A DNA stretch of 64,000 bases from Streptomyces sp. ITFR-21 (GTDB taxonomy: Bacteria > Actinomycetota > Actinomycetes > Streptomycetales > Streptomycetaceae). How positions within the stretch are numbered: position 1 is the first letter of the stretch; each line of letters starts with the position of its first letter. This document shows, piece by piece, positions 8,206-16,617 of the stretch. The position numbers were made by a program, and so were the translations under genes. The notes under the pieces were generated by a model. The model searched no databases. It saw only the letters and a program-made list of their open reading frames with translations, and was not told where the DNA came from. The stretch spans positions 310,001 to 374,000 of the forward strand of contig NZ_CP134605.1 of NCBI RefSeq assembly GCF_031844685.1. Direction: 5' to 3'.

Positions 8206-9549
8206 TCACGGGACCGGGACGGCGGGTGCCGTCAGCGCGGCGCCGATCCGGCTGCGCGCGCCGTTGCTGATGACTTCGGCGCGCAGCGACAGCAGGCTGA
8301 AGGAGCCCGCGTCGCCGATGCCGTGGCTGGACTCGCACAGCCCGTTGAGGAACAGCGGCGGGGTGCCCGGGTGGTCGGAGACGAGGCTGTAGTCGGGGTT
8401 GACCAGCAGGTAGCCGTCCTCGTCGAACCGGAAGCGGTCGATCACGCCGGCCAGCAGCGGCGGGTAGGGCTCCTGGTGCGGCTGCGGGCCGATGTCGCGG
8501 AAGCCGGTGGCGAGCACCACCAGGTCGAAGCTTTCCTCGGTGATCTCGCCGGTGTGCGTCTCGCGGATCCGCAGCGCCACTTCCGTGCCGTCGTCGTGGG
8601 CGGCGACCACCTGGCGGTTGCCCTGGACGAACACCTTCTGGTCGCCGTCCAGCCGCTGCTCGTAGATCCGCAGGTAGAGCTCCTTGAGCACGTCGTCGTC
8701 GGCCGAGGAGTAGTTGGTGGCGCGCATGTACGCGTCCAGCTCGCGCTTTCCGGCCCGGTCGGTGCCGTAGTAGTACTGGGTGAAGGCCGGGAAGTAGCCC
8801 TCCTCGCTGAACGGGCTGGTGTCCTTAAGCCGCAGCGAGAACGACCGCACCAGGTCCACCACGCGGGCGTCGGGGAACCGCCGGGACAGGTCCAGGGTCA
8901 GTTCCACCGCGCTCTGGCTGCCGCCGATCACCGCGATCCGGGCCGGCGCGGCGGTCAGGCTCCGCAGCTGGTACAGGTACCGGGTCAGGTGGATGACGCG
9001 CGGCGAGGTGAGCGCGTCGAAGGGCTCGGGGACGTACGGGGTGCGGCCGGGCCCGAGCACCAGCGAGCGCCCGGTGCGGCGCACACCGCGGTCGGTGGTC
9101 ACCGCGTAGACCGGCTCGCCGCGGTACTCCTCGACCTCGACGGCCACAGCCCGCTCGCCGAGCTCCACCCGGTCGCCGAACTGCTGGGTGGCCCAGTTGA
9201 TGTACTGCGCGTACTCCTTGCGCAGCGGGAACTCGGCGGCCACGTTCAGGTGCTCCAGCAGCCGCTTTTCCTCGAACAGGTAGTTCAGGAAGCTGTAGCG
9301 GCTGCGCGGGTTGCGCAGGGTCACCAGGTCGCGGGAGGGGTGGTTCTGGATGTTGGAGCCGTCCAGCATCATCCCGCCCTGCCACAGCGGGTCCTGCCGG
9401 CCTTCCAGGAAGTGGACACTCAGCTCCGGGTCGTCCTCCTCGACGGCGATGGCCAGGGCCAGGTTGGCGGGGCCGAAGCCGACGCCGAGCACATCGGAGG
9501 GTACGTCGCCGTTCAGGCCGTCAGTGGTCTCGGTCAGGGGTACGGACAT
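8206..9549 (-). CDS. Flavin-dependent diamine N-hydroxylase, copy 2
   Basis: Second N-hydroxylating monooxygenase, 447 residues, clearly diverged from copy 1. Motifs: VLGVGFGPANLALAIA (FAD), NHPSRDLVTLRNPRSRYSF (substrate/flavin region), AVIGGSQSAVELTL (NADPH) and LATGFRDIG. The N-terminus and GFGPANL signature are the more classical siderophore type, while copy 1 has GYGPAAL. The two are therefore unlikely to be a recent duplication and may act on different amines, for example lysine and diaminobutyrate. The ATG at 9549 lies 9 bases after the binding-protein gene; its ribosome site is weak, so translation may depend on the upstream gene. Substrate not determinable from sequence. Confidence 0.88.
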   Translation of the reverse strand: MSVPLTETTDGLNGDVPSDVLGVGFGPANLALAIAVEEDDPELSVHFLEGRQDPLWQGGMMLDGSNIQNHPSRDLVTLRNPRSRYSFLNYLFEEKRLLEHLNVAAEFPLRKEYAQYINWATQQFGDRVELGERAVAVEVEEYRGEPVYAVTTDRGVRRTGRSLVLGPGRTPYVPEPFDALTSPRVIHLTRYLYQLRSLTAAPARIAVIGGSQSAVELTLDLSRRFPDARVVDLVRSFSLRLKDTSPFSEEGYFPAFTQYYYGTDRAGKRELDAYMRATNYSSADDDVLKELYLRIYEQRLDGDQKVFVQGNRQVVAAHDDGTEVALRIRETHTGEITEESFDLVVLATGFRDIGPQPHQEPYPPLLAGVIDRFRFDEDGYLLVNPDYSLVSDHPGTPPLFLNGLCESSHGIGDAGSFSLLSLRAEVISNGARSRIGAALTAPAVPVP

Positions 9550-9558
9550 GACTGGTCG

Positions 9559-11172
9559 TCACTTTCCCTTCTGCGTGCCGGACCGCGCCGCCCGATCGGG
9601 TGGCGGATTCACGGGGCTGATCTGCGGCAGGGTGGGGTTCCCGTAGAAGTCGAGCCGGACGCCGGTGAAGGCGTCGGCGCGGTAGACGCGGTGGTGGGTG
9701 CGGAACCACAGCGGTATCAGGGCCAGGTCCTCGCCGACCGCGATCCGCTCGGCCTCGCGGAAGTGCCGGTCCCGCTCGGCCTCCTCCCGGCTGGCCCGAG
9801 CCCGGTCCAGCGCCCGGTCGAAGGCCGGGTTGACGTACCGGCCCTCGTTGTCGCCGTGGGCGACGCCGTCGGCGTCCGGGCGGGTGCACGAGGAGTGCAG
9901 CAGCGGGTAGAGGATGTTGTCCGGCGTGGGGTAGTCGCACGCCCACGCGGCGCGGCACAGGCCGCGGGCGTCCGGTCCGGTGCGGTACTCCACCAGCTGA
10001 CGCGGGGTCATCGCCCGCAGGCGTACGTCCAGGCCGAGCACCGAGCGGAGCTGGGCGGCGACCGCCGCGACCCACCGCTCGTGTCCCGCGCCGGTGTTGT
10101 AGGCGAACTCCAGTACCGTCCCGGCGGCCAGGCCCGCCTCGGCGGCCAGCTTGCGCGCCCGGTCCGGGTCGTGCCGCAGGCAGCTGGGGGCCAGGTCGGG
10201 CTGGAAGGCGCCGGGGAAGCTCGGCGGCACCAGCGAGGCGGCCCGGGTCCGGTAGCCGCCGAAGACCTCGGCGATGACCGCGTCGCGGTCGATCGCCCAG
10301 GAGACCGCCTCCCGGGCGGCCGGGCTGTTCATCGGCGGGCCCATGTCGAAGGGGATCAGGTAGTTGACGCCGGCCAGCTCCTCCTCGATGAACCCGTCCG
10401 GGTGGGACGCGGCGGCCGAGGCCAGCAGGTGCGGAGGGATCCGGGCGAAGTCGAACCGTCCGTCGAGGAAGCCCTGGTACTCCTGTTCCACGGCGTCGGC
10501 CGGGTCCAGCAGCGTGATGTCGACCGCGTCGAGCGCGGGCGGCGGCCCGAAGTAGTGCTCGTTCCTGACCAGCCGGATGCCCTCGTGGTGCCGCCAGGGC
10601 CCGTCCAGCCGGAACGGCCCGTTGCCGACCGGCTCGTCGTTGTAGACCGGGTCGAGCGCGGCGCCCGCGCTGCGGGGCACCGGGCTGCAGACCGGTTGCA
10701 GGGTCTTCTTGTCGAACTCGAAGTCCGGCGCGGTCAGCCGTACCACCAGCGTGGCCGGGTCCGGGGCGGCCAGACCGGACAGCGGGCCCGGCGAGCCGGC
10801 CAGCCGCTCCCGGTACCCCTCGACGCCCGCCAGGTGGTAGGTGGTCTCCGAGCCCGCCGCCGGATCGCAGGCGCGGGTCCAGGCCCGGACGAAGCTCTCG
10901 GCGTCCACCGGCTCGCCGTCGCTGAACCGTACGTCCTGCCGGAGCTCGAAGGTCCAGGTCAGCCCGGCGTCGTCGCACCACCAGCGGTGGGCGACCGCGG
11001 GGGCGGGCCGCCCGTCCTCGTCGATCGCCAGCAGGCCGACGAACAGCGCCTTGGTGACGAGAATGCCCTCCACCTCCTGGGAGCGGTAGGGGTCGATCGC
11101 GGTCGGCTCGGTCAGCGCCAGCCGTAAGACGGTGCGGCCGCCCGGCACGACGGGTTCCGGTGCTGGTGGCAT
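9559..11172 (-). CDS. Family 5 peptide-binding-protein homologue without signal peptide
   Basis: Homologue of ABC-type oligopeptide/dipeptide binding proteins (SBP_bac_5), 537 residues. Hallmarks are the early LFVGLLAIDEDGRPAPAVAH region, TFELRQDVRFSDGEPV, and the late NPAFDRALDRARA segment. The ATG at 11172 has GGAG nine bases upstream. From this start no signal peptide or lipobox is present, and the in-frame sequence further upstream also lacks one; no permease or ATPase genes accompany it. It may be a cytoplasmic binding or even catalytic protein recruited into the pathway. Codon 16 is TTA (11127-11125), so expression should depend on the bldA leucyl tRNA. It is the first gene of the minus-strand operon. 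Confidence 0.82.
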   Translation of the reverse strand: MPPAPEPVVPGGRTVLRLALTEPTAIDPYRSQEVEGILVTKALFVGLLAIDEDGRPAPAVAHRWWCDDAGLTWTFELRQDVRFSDGEPVDAESFVRAWTRACDPAAGSETTYHLAGVEGYRERLAGSPGPLSGLAAPDPATLVVRLTAPDFEFDKKTLQPVCSPVPRSAGAALDPVYNDEPVGNGPFRLDGPWRHHEGIRLVRNEHYFGPPPALDAVDITLLDPADAVEQEYQGFLDGRFDFARIPPHLLASAAASHPDGFIEEELAGVNYLIPFDMGPPMNSPAAREAVSWAIDRDAVIAEVFGGYRTRAASLVPPSFPGAFQPDLAPSCLRHDPDRARKLAAEAGLAAGTVLEFAYNTGAGHERWVAAVAAQLRSVLGLDVRLRAMTPRQLVEYRTGPDARGLCRAAWACDYPTPDNILYPLLHSSCTRPDADGVAHGDNEGRYVNPAFDRALDRARASREEAERDRHFREAERIAVGEDLALIPLWFRTHHRVYRADAFTGVRLDFYGNPTLPQISPVNPPPDRAARSGTQKGK

Positions 11173-11565
11173 GTCAGCTGCTCCAGGATGGGGGGCGGGC
11201 ACGACCGGCCGGCACAGGTGGCTGACTGCGGCCGGGAGCACCGTCGTGCGTGAGTCGCTTGCGGTATCGGCCGCGTTGCCGGTTCCGTAGGAGTGGTAAC
11301 TGGCCTTGCCCGGCCGTCGGCCGGGGATGCGGCGGCGGGTGGCCGGCGGAGTGCCGACCGGCTCCCCACGGCAGCCGCCCCGTTCTCGGCAGGAGGCAGC
11401 GGCGGCTCCCGTCGACGGCACGATCCTGCAAGACCGGCGAGGGCGAGTAAAGCGCCTCCCGCTGTCCGACTTCTGCCGTGGCGACCTCAGGACACCGGCC
11501 CGGCGGCCGGCGCCGGTCACCGCCCGGCCACCCCGCGCGGCGGGCCGTCCGGTGCCGGCGCGGCC
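11173..11565. other. Upstream region of the hydrazine operon
   Basis: About 390 bases between the LuxR-type regulator gene and the first operon gene, both on the minus strand. No convincing open reading frame is seen. The operon promoter should lie here, or transcription may continue from the regulator gene; I could not pick a clear -35/-10 pair by eye. Confidence 0.4.
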
Positions 11566-12816
11566 TCAGTACGCCCAGCCGAGCATCGATGCCTGCACGC
11601 CGAGCTGGTAACGGCTCGTCACGTTCAGGTCAGCCATCAGACTGCCGATCAGGCGGCCCAACGTCCTTACGGATATGCCCAGTTGGCGGGCTATCGCCTC
11701 GTCCTTCATACCGTTGGTGAGCATGCGCAGCGCCGCCCGCTGCAACTCGTTCGGCTCGGGCAGGCCCGGGCGCGCGGCGGGTCCGGCGGCGTCCGCCCCC
11801 ACGGCCGGTACCCGACCCGATGCCGGACCGGGCGCCGGACCGGATACCGGACCCGGCGCCGGACCGGTCCGCGCGCCGGCCGCCGCGCCGGTGTCCGGAT
11901 CCGCCTCCTGCGCCGCGAACGCGTGCAGCGGGCGGGCGGACAGCCAGCAGAACTCGAACACCTCGCGGACGACCTCCGCCGACCCCCGGCCGCTCAGCAG
12001 CAGGGCGGCGGGCAGCGCCCGTTCCTCCACCACTTCCAGGACCGCCAGGGAGCAGTCGACCACCAGAACCCGCAAAGGGGTGTGAGCCGCCAGCCGCACC
12101 TCGGTGCGGGCGTCACGCAGGGCGTGCGCGGCCATCTGCCCGCGCGGGGTGCGCACCGTGGACGCCAGGTGCAGCACGCGCGCCGCCGGCCCGCCGCCCG
12201 CGTCGCGGCCCGCCAGCAACTGGGCGGTGAGCGGCAGCGGGTGGTTCATGCTGAGCACCTCCCGGCGGGCGCCGCGGCCCGCCTCGACCAGCAGCGCGTC
12301 GATCTCCTCCCGGCCGAGCACCACTTCGGCGCACTCCCGGCCGGTCTCCCGCGCGTGCAGGGTGCCGTACTCGGCGGCGAGGGCGGCCATGGCGGTCCTG
12401 ATCACCCGGACCCTGGACACCAGGGCCTCCAGCTCCGCCTCCTCCTGCTCGATCAGCCGCAACAGGGACGACCTCGGCGAGGCGGTCGAGAGCCGGCTGC
12501 CGCCACCGGCGTCCCGGCGGCCTTGCGGCTGCTCGCCCAGCGGCGGCGCGGGCGGCTGCGCGGGCGGCTGCGCGGGCGGCGGCTGCAGGGCCGGCTGCCG
12601 CCCCTCGCCGGATCCCGCGCCGTCCGCCCCCTGCGGCCCCTCCCCCGCGGGCGCGGGCACGATCAGCTGGAGGTCGACGAGTTGGCCGAGCGCGGACACG
12701 ACGTGCGGAGCCGGCCAGTCGAACCGCCGCTGCATGTCCCGCGGATCGGCATTGGGATCACTCAACAGCGCCTGGAAAAGATCTCTGGCGCCGACCGAGT
12801 CAAGTCCGTCAGCCAT
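11566..12816 (-). CDS. LuxR-type HTH regulator with TrmB-like N-terminal part
   Basis: Regulator of 416 residues. The last 60 residues form a LuxR/GerE-type helix-turn-helix (RAALRMLTNGMKDEAIARQL then GISVRTLGRLIGSLMADLNV). The first 50 residues look like a small winged-helix or TrmB-like module, and the middle (about 110-300) resembles the phospholipase-D-like sensor region found in such Streptomyces regulators. Two low-complexity Pro/Ala/Gly linkers occur at about residues 70-95 and 310-340, the second encoded by a 12-base-period repeat. There is no receiver domain. Start ATG 12816 has GGGAG nine bases upstream. Its position beside the hydrazine operon and divergent from the exporter makes it the likely cluster-specific regulator. 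Confidence 0.85.
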   Translation of the reverse strand: MADGLDSVGARDLFQALLSDPNADPRDMQRRFDWPAPHVVSALGQLVDLQLIVPAPAGEGPQGADGAGSGEGRQPALQPPPAQPPAQPPAPPLGEQPQGRRDAGGGSRLSTASPRSSLLRLIEQEEAELEALVSRVRVIRTAMAALAAEYGTLHARETGRECAEVVLGREEIDALLVEAGRGARREVLSMNHPLPLTAQLLAGRDAGGGPAARVLHLASTVRTPRGQMAAHALRDARTEVRLAAHTPLRVLVVDCSLAVLEVVEERALPAALLLSGRGSAEVVREVFEFCWLSARPLHAFAAQEADPDTGAAAGARTGPAPGPVSGPAPGPASGRVPAVGADAAGPAARPGLPEPNELQRAALRMLTNGMKDEAIARQLGISVRTLGRLIGSLMADLNVTSRYQLGVQASMLGWAY

Positions 12817-13234
12817 AGTGCGGCTCCCCTGTTGTTCCGCTTCTGGTCAGCCAAGCCGTATCCGCACCGGGATACGAAGCCTGTCTTGATTCGGACACGT
12901 ACTCTATTGTCCGGGGCCGGTGGAGAAACGGCGTTTGTGAAAAACCGGTCGATGCGTTGTGAAAGATGCGGCCGAACCGGCCGACCGCCGCAGCGCGTCC
13001 GCGGGGCCGCCGCCGCCCGGCGGCGGCGCCGCGGGGCGGTGGCCAGGCCCGCGGGCGCGCCACCGACGGGACCCGCGGCGCGGGCGGCCGGGGGCCGGGC
13101 GGGCGACCGTTCCGGTTCGGCCACCTCTGTCTAGGCACCGAAGGGTTTTTCACCTACTATGCGCGGTGGGTCCTGCCGTCGACGCCAACGACCCCGAAAG
13201 GCCGTCCCCGACCGACCGGATTCGAGCGGAGAGT
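12817..13234. other. Divergent promoter region, regulator / exporter
   Basis: About 420 bases without a gene. It holds the inverted repeat at 12892-12913 and, for the exporter, a TACTAT -10-like hexamer at 13155-13160 roughly 75 bases before the start codon, with only a weak -35 (CTAGGC, 13131-13136). The remainder is very GC-rich and featureless. Confidence 0.4.
12892..12913. promoter_or_regulatory. Inverted repeat CGGACA-N10-TGTCCG, candidate operator
   Basis: Perfect 6-base arms separated by 10 bases, placed between the divergent LuxR-type regulator and MFS exporter genes in the AT-richest part of this spacer. Geometry fits a dimeric helix-turn-helix regulator, most simply the neighbouring LuxR-type protein. 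No binding data; inference from symmetry and position only. Confidence 0.45.
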
Positions 13235-14593
13235 ATGACTACCACGCCGTCAGGCCCGGAAACCGCCGAACCCCCGGTCAAGAACTTACGTTCGGGTGTC
13301 CGCCGGCAACTCGCCGACGCCCTGGTGCCCAACTCCGCCATCGGCCGCCGGCTGGCCGGTATCGCCGTCGTCGACTCGCTGGGCAGCGGCATGTTCTACG
13401 CCGGGTCCGCGCTCTACTTCACCAAGGTGGTCGGCCTCAGCGCCGACCAGGTGGGCATCGGCCTGTCGCTGGCGGGACTGGCGGGCTTCCTCGGGGCCGT
13501 CCCCCTCGGCATGCTCGCCGACCGGATCCGCGCCGGCCGGGTGTACGTCGGGCTCCAGGCCTGGCGCGGCCTCGGCTACGCGGCCTACTGCTTCACCCAC
13601 AGCTTCACCCTCTTCGTCGTGCTGGCCTGCTGCATCGGCCTGGCCGACACCGCCGTGCCGCCGGTCAGCCAGGCGGTGGTCAGCTCGGTGGTGTCCGCCG
13701 AGGAACGGGTGAACACCCTGGCCAAGGTGCGCGCCGCCCGGAACATCGGGTTCGGCATCGGCGCGCTGGCCGCGACCACCGCCATCCAGACCGGCTCCGC
13801 GACCGGCTTCACCCTGCTGGTCGGCGGCAACGCCGTCTCGTTCGGGTTCTGCGCGCTGCTGCTGCAACGGGTCGGCGTGACCCGGCTGACCGTGGTGGCG
13901 GCCCCGTCCCAGACCCGCCGCCCCACCCTGCGCAGCGATGTGCGGTACGTGACCGCGGCCGTCCTCAACGGGCTGCTCGCCATCCACCTGACGCTGCTCC
14001 CGCTGGCCCTGCCGCTGTGGATCTCCCACTACACGCATGTGCCGATCGGCCTGTACGGACCGCTCTACGTGCTCAACACCGTCATGGCGGTGTTCTTCCA
14101 GGCCCGCTTCTCCCGGCCGGCCGAACGGCTGAGCGGCGCGGTGGCCTCCATGCGCTGGTGCGGCTTCGCGCTGGCCGGGTTCGCGATAGCGTGCTGGGGC
14201 ATGAAGGTGATTAACGACGTCTGGATCGCCTCGGCCCTGGCCGTGCTGGCGGCGGTCCTGGTCACCTGCGCCGAACTGCTGCAGTCCGCGGGCGGCTGGA
14301 CCATCTCCTACGAGCTGGCCCGGCCCGACCGGCGCGCCCAGTACCTGGCCACCTTCCAGCTCGGTACCGCGCTCCAGTCCATCATCGCCCCGGCGCTGAT
14401 CACCTCGCTGGTGCTGCCGCGCACGCTCGGCTGGCCGGCGTTCGCGGTGGCGGCCGTCGCCGTCGGGGCGGGCGTCCAGCTGGTCGTCGGCCACCGCGTC
14501 CCCGAAGCGCCCGCCGAGAGCGCGGACCCCGCGGAGCGGGCGGGCGTCGCCGCTTCGGAGCCGGAGGAGAGCGCTCCCGCGGCGACCGGCTGA
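13235..14593 (+). CDS. MFS exporter, probable self-resistance
   Basis: Major-facilitator protein of 452 residues with about twelve hydrophobic segments; the loop between helices 2 and 3 carries the family motif GMLADRIRAGRVYVG. N- and C-terminal tails are charged and probably cytoplasmic. ATG at 13235 has GGAGA just upstream. Codon 18 is TTA (13286-13288), a rare codon that makes translation bldA-dependent, matching the TTA codon in the first gene of the neighbouring operon. Divergence from the cluster regulator across a shared spacer suggests co-control. Likely role: export of the hydrazine-type product. A perfect hairpin follows the stop codon directly. Confidence 0.88.
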   Translation: MTTTPSGPETAEPPVKNLRSGVRRQLADALVPNSAIGRRLAGIAVVDSLGSGMFYAGSALYFTKVVGLSADQVGIGLSLAGLAGFLGAVPLGMLADRIRAGRVYVGLQAWRGLGYAAYCFTHSFTLFVVLACCIGLADTAVPPVSQAVVSSVVSAEERVNTLAKVRAARNIGFGIGALAATTAIQTGSATGFTLLVGGNAVSFGFCALLLQRVGVTRLTVVAAPSQTRRPTLRSDVRYVTAAVLNGLLAIHLTLLPLALPLWISHYTHVPIGLYGPLYVLNTVMAVFFQARFSRPAERLSGAVASMRWCGFALAGFAIACWGMKVINDVWIASALAVLAAVLVTCAELLQSAGGWTISYELARPDRRAQYLATFQLGTALQSIIAPALITSLVLPRTLGWPAFAVAAVAVGAGVQLVVGHRVPEAPAESADPAERAGVAASEPEESAPAATG

Positions 14594-15284
14594 CGTACCG
14601 GCCGGCGTACCGCCGGCCCGTTCCCCGGCGCCCGCCGCACGGGGCGCCTCTGCCGCTCCGCCGCCCGCGCCTTGTCCCTGTCCTCCCTCGTCTCGCTTCT
14701 CCTGTCCCGCTGCTTCTCCCGTCCCGCTGCTCTCGGCTCGGCCCGGTCCGCCGACCGGGAAGCAAGATCGGCTTCTTTCCCGGCGCCGCGGCGGAATTCC
14801 GGCGCCCGGGGAATGATCGGCCCCGCGCGTTCTCGGCCCGGCCGGATAGCGCCTTCCTTCGGCTTCTCCGATACGGACGCCTGTTTCGGCGCTCCGCGCA
14901 CACCGCGCGCGCCGCTCCCCCGGGCCGACCGGCCCGGCGCCGGGGTCCCTTCGGCCCGTGCGCGTCGCCGCGACCGGGACAAAACTGGTACCGAGGGGCT
15001 TTCGCGGCGAGCGGAGCCCGCGCACCCGGCACCGAGGGGTTGGTCTCCATGAACGCGCTGGTCCTCGGCGGACCCGGCCGGTCCGCCCGGCGGGACGTCC
15101 CGGCCCGGCGGCCCGCGGCGCCGCCGCGACCGCGGTCGGCGGGGCGGTGACGGCCCGCAGCACGGCGGCCGGCCCAGGGGGGCCCGGCCGCGGGGGCTCG
15201 GCGAACGGCTCCAGGACGGCTCGGCCGCCGGGGTCACCAGGAGCGCCGGCAGCGGCGCGCGACACCGAAGGGGTGCGATCTCGT
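14594..15284. other. Long non-coding spacer
   Basis: About 690 bases. Apart from the hairpin at 14600-14618 I see no gene or repeat. The stretch 14640-14800 is pyrimidine-rich on the plus strand (many TCCCG/CTTCTC runs). The open frames here have no family resemblance. This spacer separates the hydrazine region from the redox-stress genes. Confidence 0.45.
14600..14618 (+). terminator. Hairpin after the MFS exporter
   Basis: GGCCGGCG - TAC - CGCCGGCC, an 8-base perfect stem with a 3-base loop, starting 7 bases after the exporter's stop codon. No T-tract follows, as is usual for Streptomyces terminators. Confidence 0.6.
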
Positions 15285-15941
15285 ATGACGGACCAAGCGG
15301 GCACGGGCGGCGACATCGGCCGCCGACTGGCGCTGCGGCGGGACCAGCTCGGTCTCACCGCCCCGGAGGCCGCGGAACGGGCCGGGGTGGACCCGGGCTA
15401 TCTGCGGTACGTGGAGGAGCAGCCGGGCGCGTCGCCGGGCCCCGGCTTCCTGCAGCGGCTCGCGGAGGCGCTGGACACCACCGTCTCCCGGCTGCGGGGC
15501 GGCGACGCCGGCGTGCCGCCCGGCGCCGGCAGGGCCGCCCGCAACCCGGTCCTGACCGAGCTGGACCCCGCCGAGTGCCGGGCCCTGCTGGCCGACCACG
15601 GCATCGGGCGGATCGCGGTCGCCGCCGCGCAGGGACCGGCGATCATCCCGGTCAACTACGACGTGGTGGACGGCACGGTGGTCTTCAGGACCGCGCCGGG
15701 CACCGCGCCCGCGCTCGCGGCGGACTCCGTGGTGGCCTTCGAGGTCGACCGGATCGACGACGCCCTCAGCCAGGGCTGGAGCGTGAACATCACCGGCTCG
15801 GCCACGCGGGTCACCGACCCGGAGGACGTACGGCGGCTGGTGGCGGCGGCCCACACGGCGCCATGGGCGGGCGGCGAACGGGAGGAGTGGGTCCGCGTCG
15901 ACCCGGTCCTGATCACCGGGCGCCGTGTCACCGCGGCGTGA
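15285..15941 (+). CDS. XRE-HTH / pyridoxamine-phosphate-oxidase-fold fusion protein
   Basis: 218-residue two-domain protein. Residues 8-65 are a Cro/C1-type helix-turn-helix (RRDQLGLTAPEAAERAGVDP then GYLRYVEEQ), and residues 80-215 a split-barrel flavin-binding domain of the PPOX type (ECRALLADHGIGRIAV, AIIPVNYDVVDGTVVF, AFEVDRIDDALSQGWSV). This arrangement is common in actinobacterial stress islands next to universal stress proteins. It probably senses a flavin- or F420-linked redox signal and binds DNA, but no ligand is known from sequence. Start ATG 15285 with AAGGGG 11 bases before. It precedes the flavodoxin gene in the same direction. Confidence 0.85.
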   Translation: MTDQAGTGGDIGRRLALRRDQLGLTAPEAAERAGVDPGYLRYVEEQPGASPGPGFLQRLAEALDTTVSRLRGGDAGVPPGAGRAARNPVLTELDPAECRALLADHGIGRIAVAAAQGPAIIPVNYDVVDGTVVFRTAPGTAPALAADSVVAFEVDRIDDALSQGWSVNITGSATRVTDPEDVRRLVAAAHTAPWAGGEREEWVRVDPVLITGRRVTAA

Positions 15942-16050
15942 CCGCGGGCGCGGGGCCGAGGTCCGGGGCGCCCGTTCCGGAGGCCGCCGGCCGAACCGTG
16001 CGCGGCGGCGGGGGCGGTCCCAGGGGGAAGCGAGTCCAGGAGGCGACGCC

Positions 16051-16617
16051 ATGGCACAGCGGCGGAGACCGACCGGCCCGACGCACCCGACGGCGGCCGC
16101 CGACCGGGCGCCAGGGGCGCGCGTCCTCGTCGCGTACGCGTCGAAGTACGGTTCCACGGCGGAGATCGCCCGCTGGATCGGTGACGCGCTCACCGGCGAG
16201 CGGCTGCGGGCGGACGTACGGCCCGCGGCCGAGGTCGGCGACGTGGCCGGGTACGACGCCGTGGTGCTCGGCTCCGGCCTGTACGCCGGGCACTGGCTGC
16301 GCGACGCCTGCCGCTTCGCCCGGCGGCACCGCGAGGCGCTGCTGGGACTGCCGGTGTGGCTGTTCAGCAGCGGCCCGCTGGACCCGGTGAGCGCGCGGTA
16401 CGGCATCGAGCCGACCCGGGAGGTGACGCGCATCGCCGAGCGCGTGCACGCCGCCGACCACATGACCTTCGGGGGCCGCCTCGTCGACGACGCCCGCGGC
16501 TTCCTCGCCCGCCGCCTGGTCGCCCAGGGCGACGGCGGCGACTTCTGCGACCCGCGCCGGATCCGCGAGTGGGCCCTGGACATCGCCGACACCGTCCGCG
16601 CCCGCCCCGCCCCCTGA
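16051..16617 (+). CDS. Flavodoxin-domain protein, paralogue 1
   Basis: 188 residues with the FMN phosphate-binding loop YASKYGSTAEIARWI, then VVLGSGLYAGHWLRDACRF and VWLFSSGPLD, the pattern of HemG/IssB-like flavodoxin domain proteins. An N-terminal extension of about 25 residues is rich in Arg/Pro/Thr. ATG 16051 has a strong AGGAGG seven bases upstream. A close paralogue lies 2.6 kb downstream (18691-19206); the two share the same order of motifs over their whole length. Probable role is electron transfer to a redox partner in the stress response; the partner is unknown. Confidence 0.86.
   Translation: MAQRRRPTGPTHPTAAADRAPGARVLVAYASKYGSTAEIARWIGDALTGERLRADVRPAAEVGDVAGYDAVVLGSGLYAGHWLRDACRFARRHREALLGLPVWLFSSGPLDPVSARYGIEPTREVTRIAERVHAADHMTFGGRLVDDARGFLARRLVAQGDGGDFCDPRRIREWALDIADTVRARPAP

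Noticed and set aside
9559-11172. Complete ABC peptide importer
   Set aside because: Only a binding-protein homologue is present, without signal peptide, permeases or ATPases in the window.
14976-15001. DevR/DosR-like box (GGGACAAAACTGGTACC)
   Set aside because: Half-site spacing and the second half do not match the known consensus; similar GGGAC strings recur by chance in this composition.
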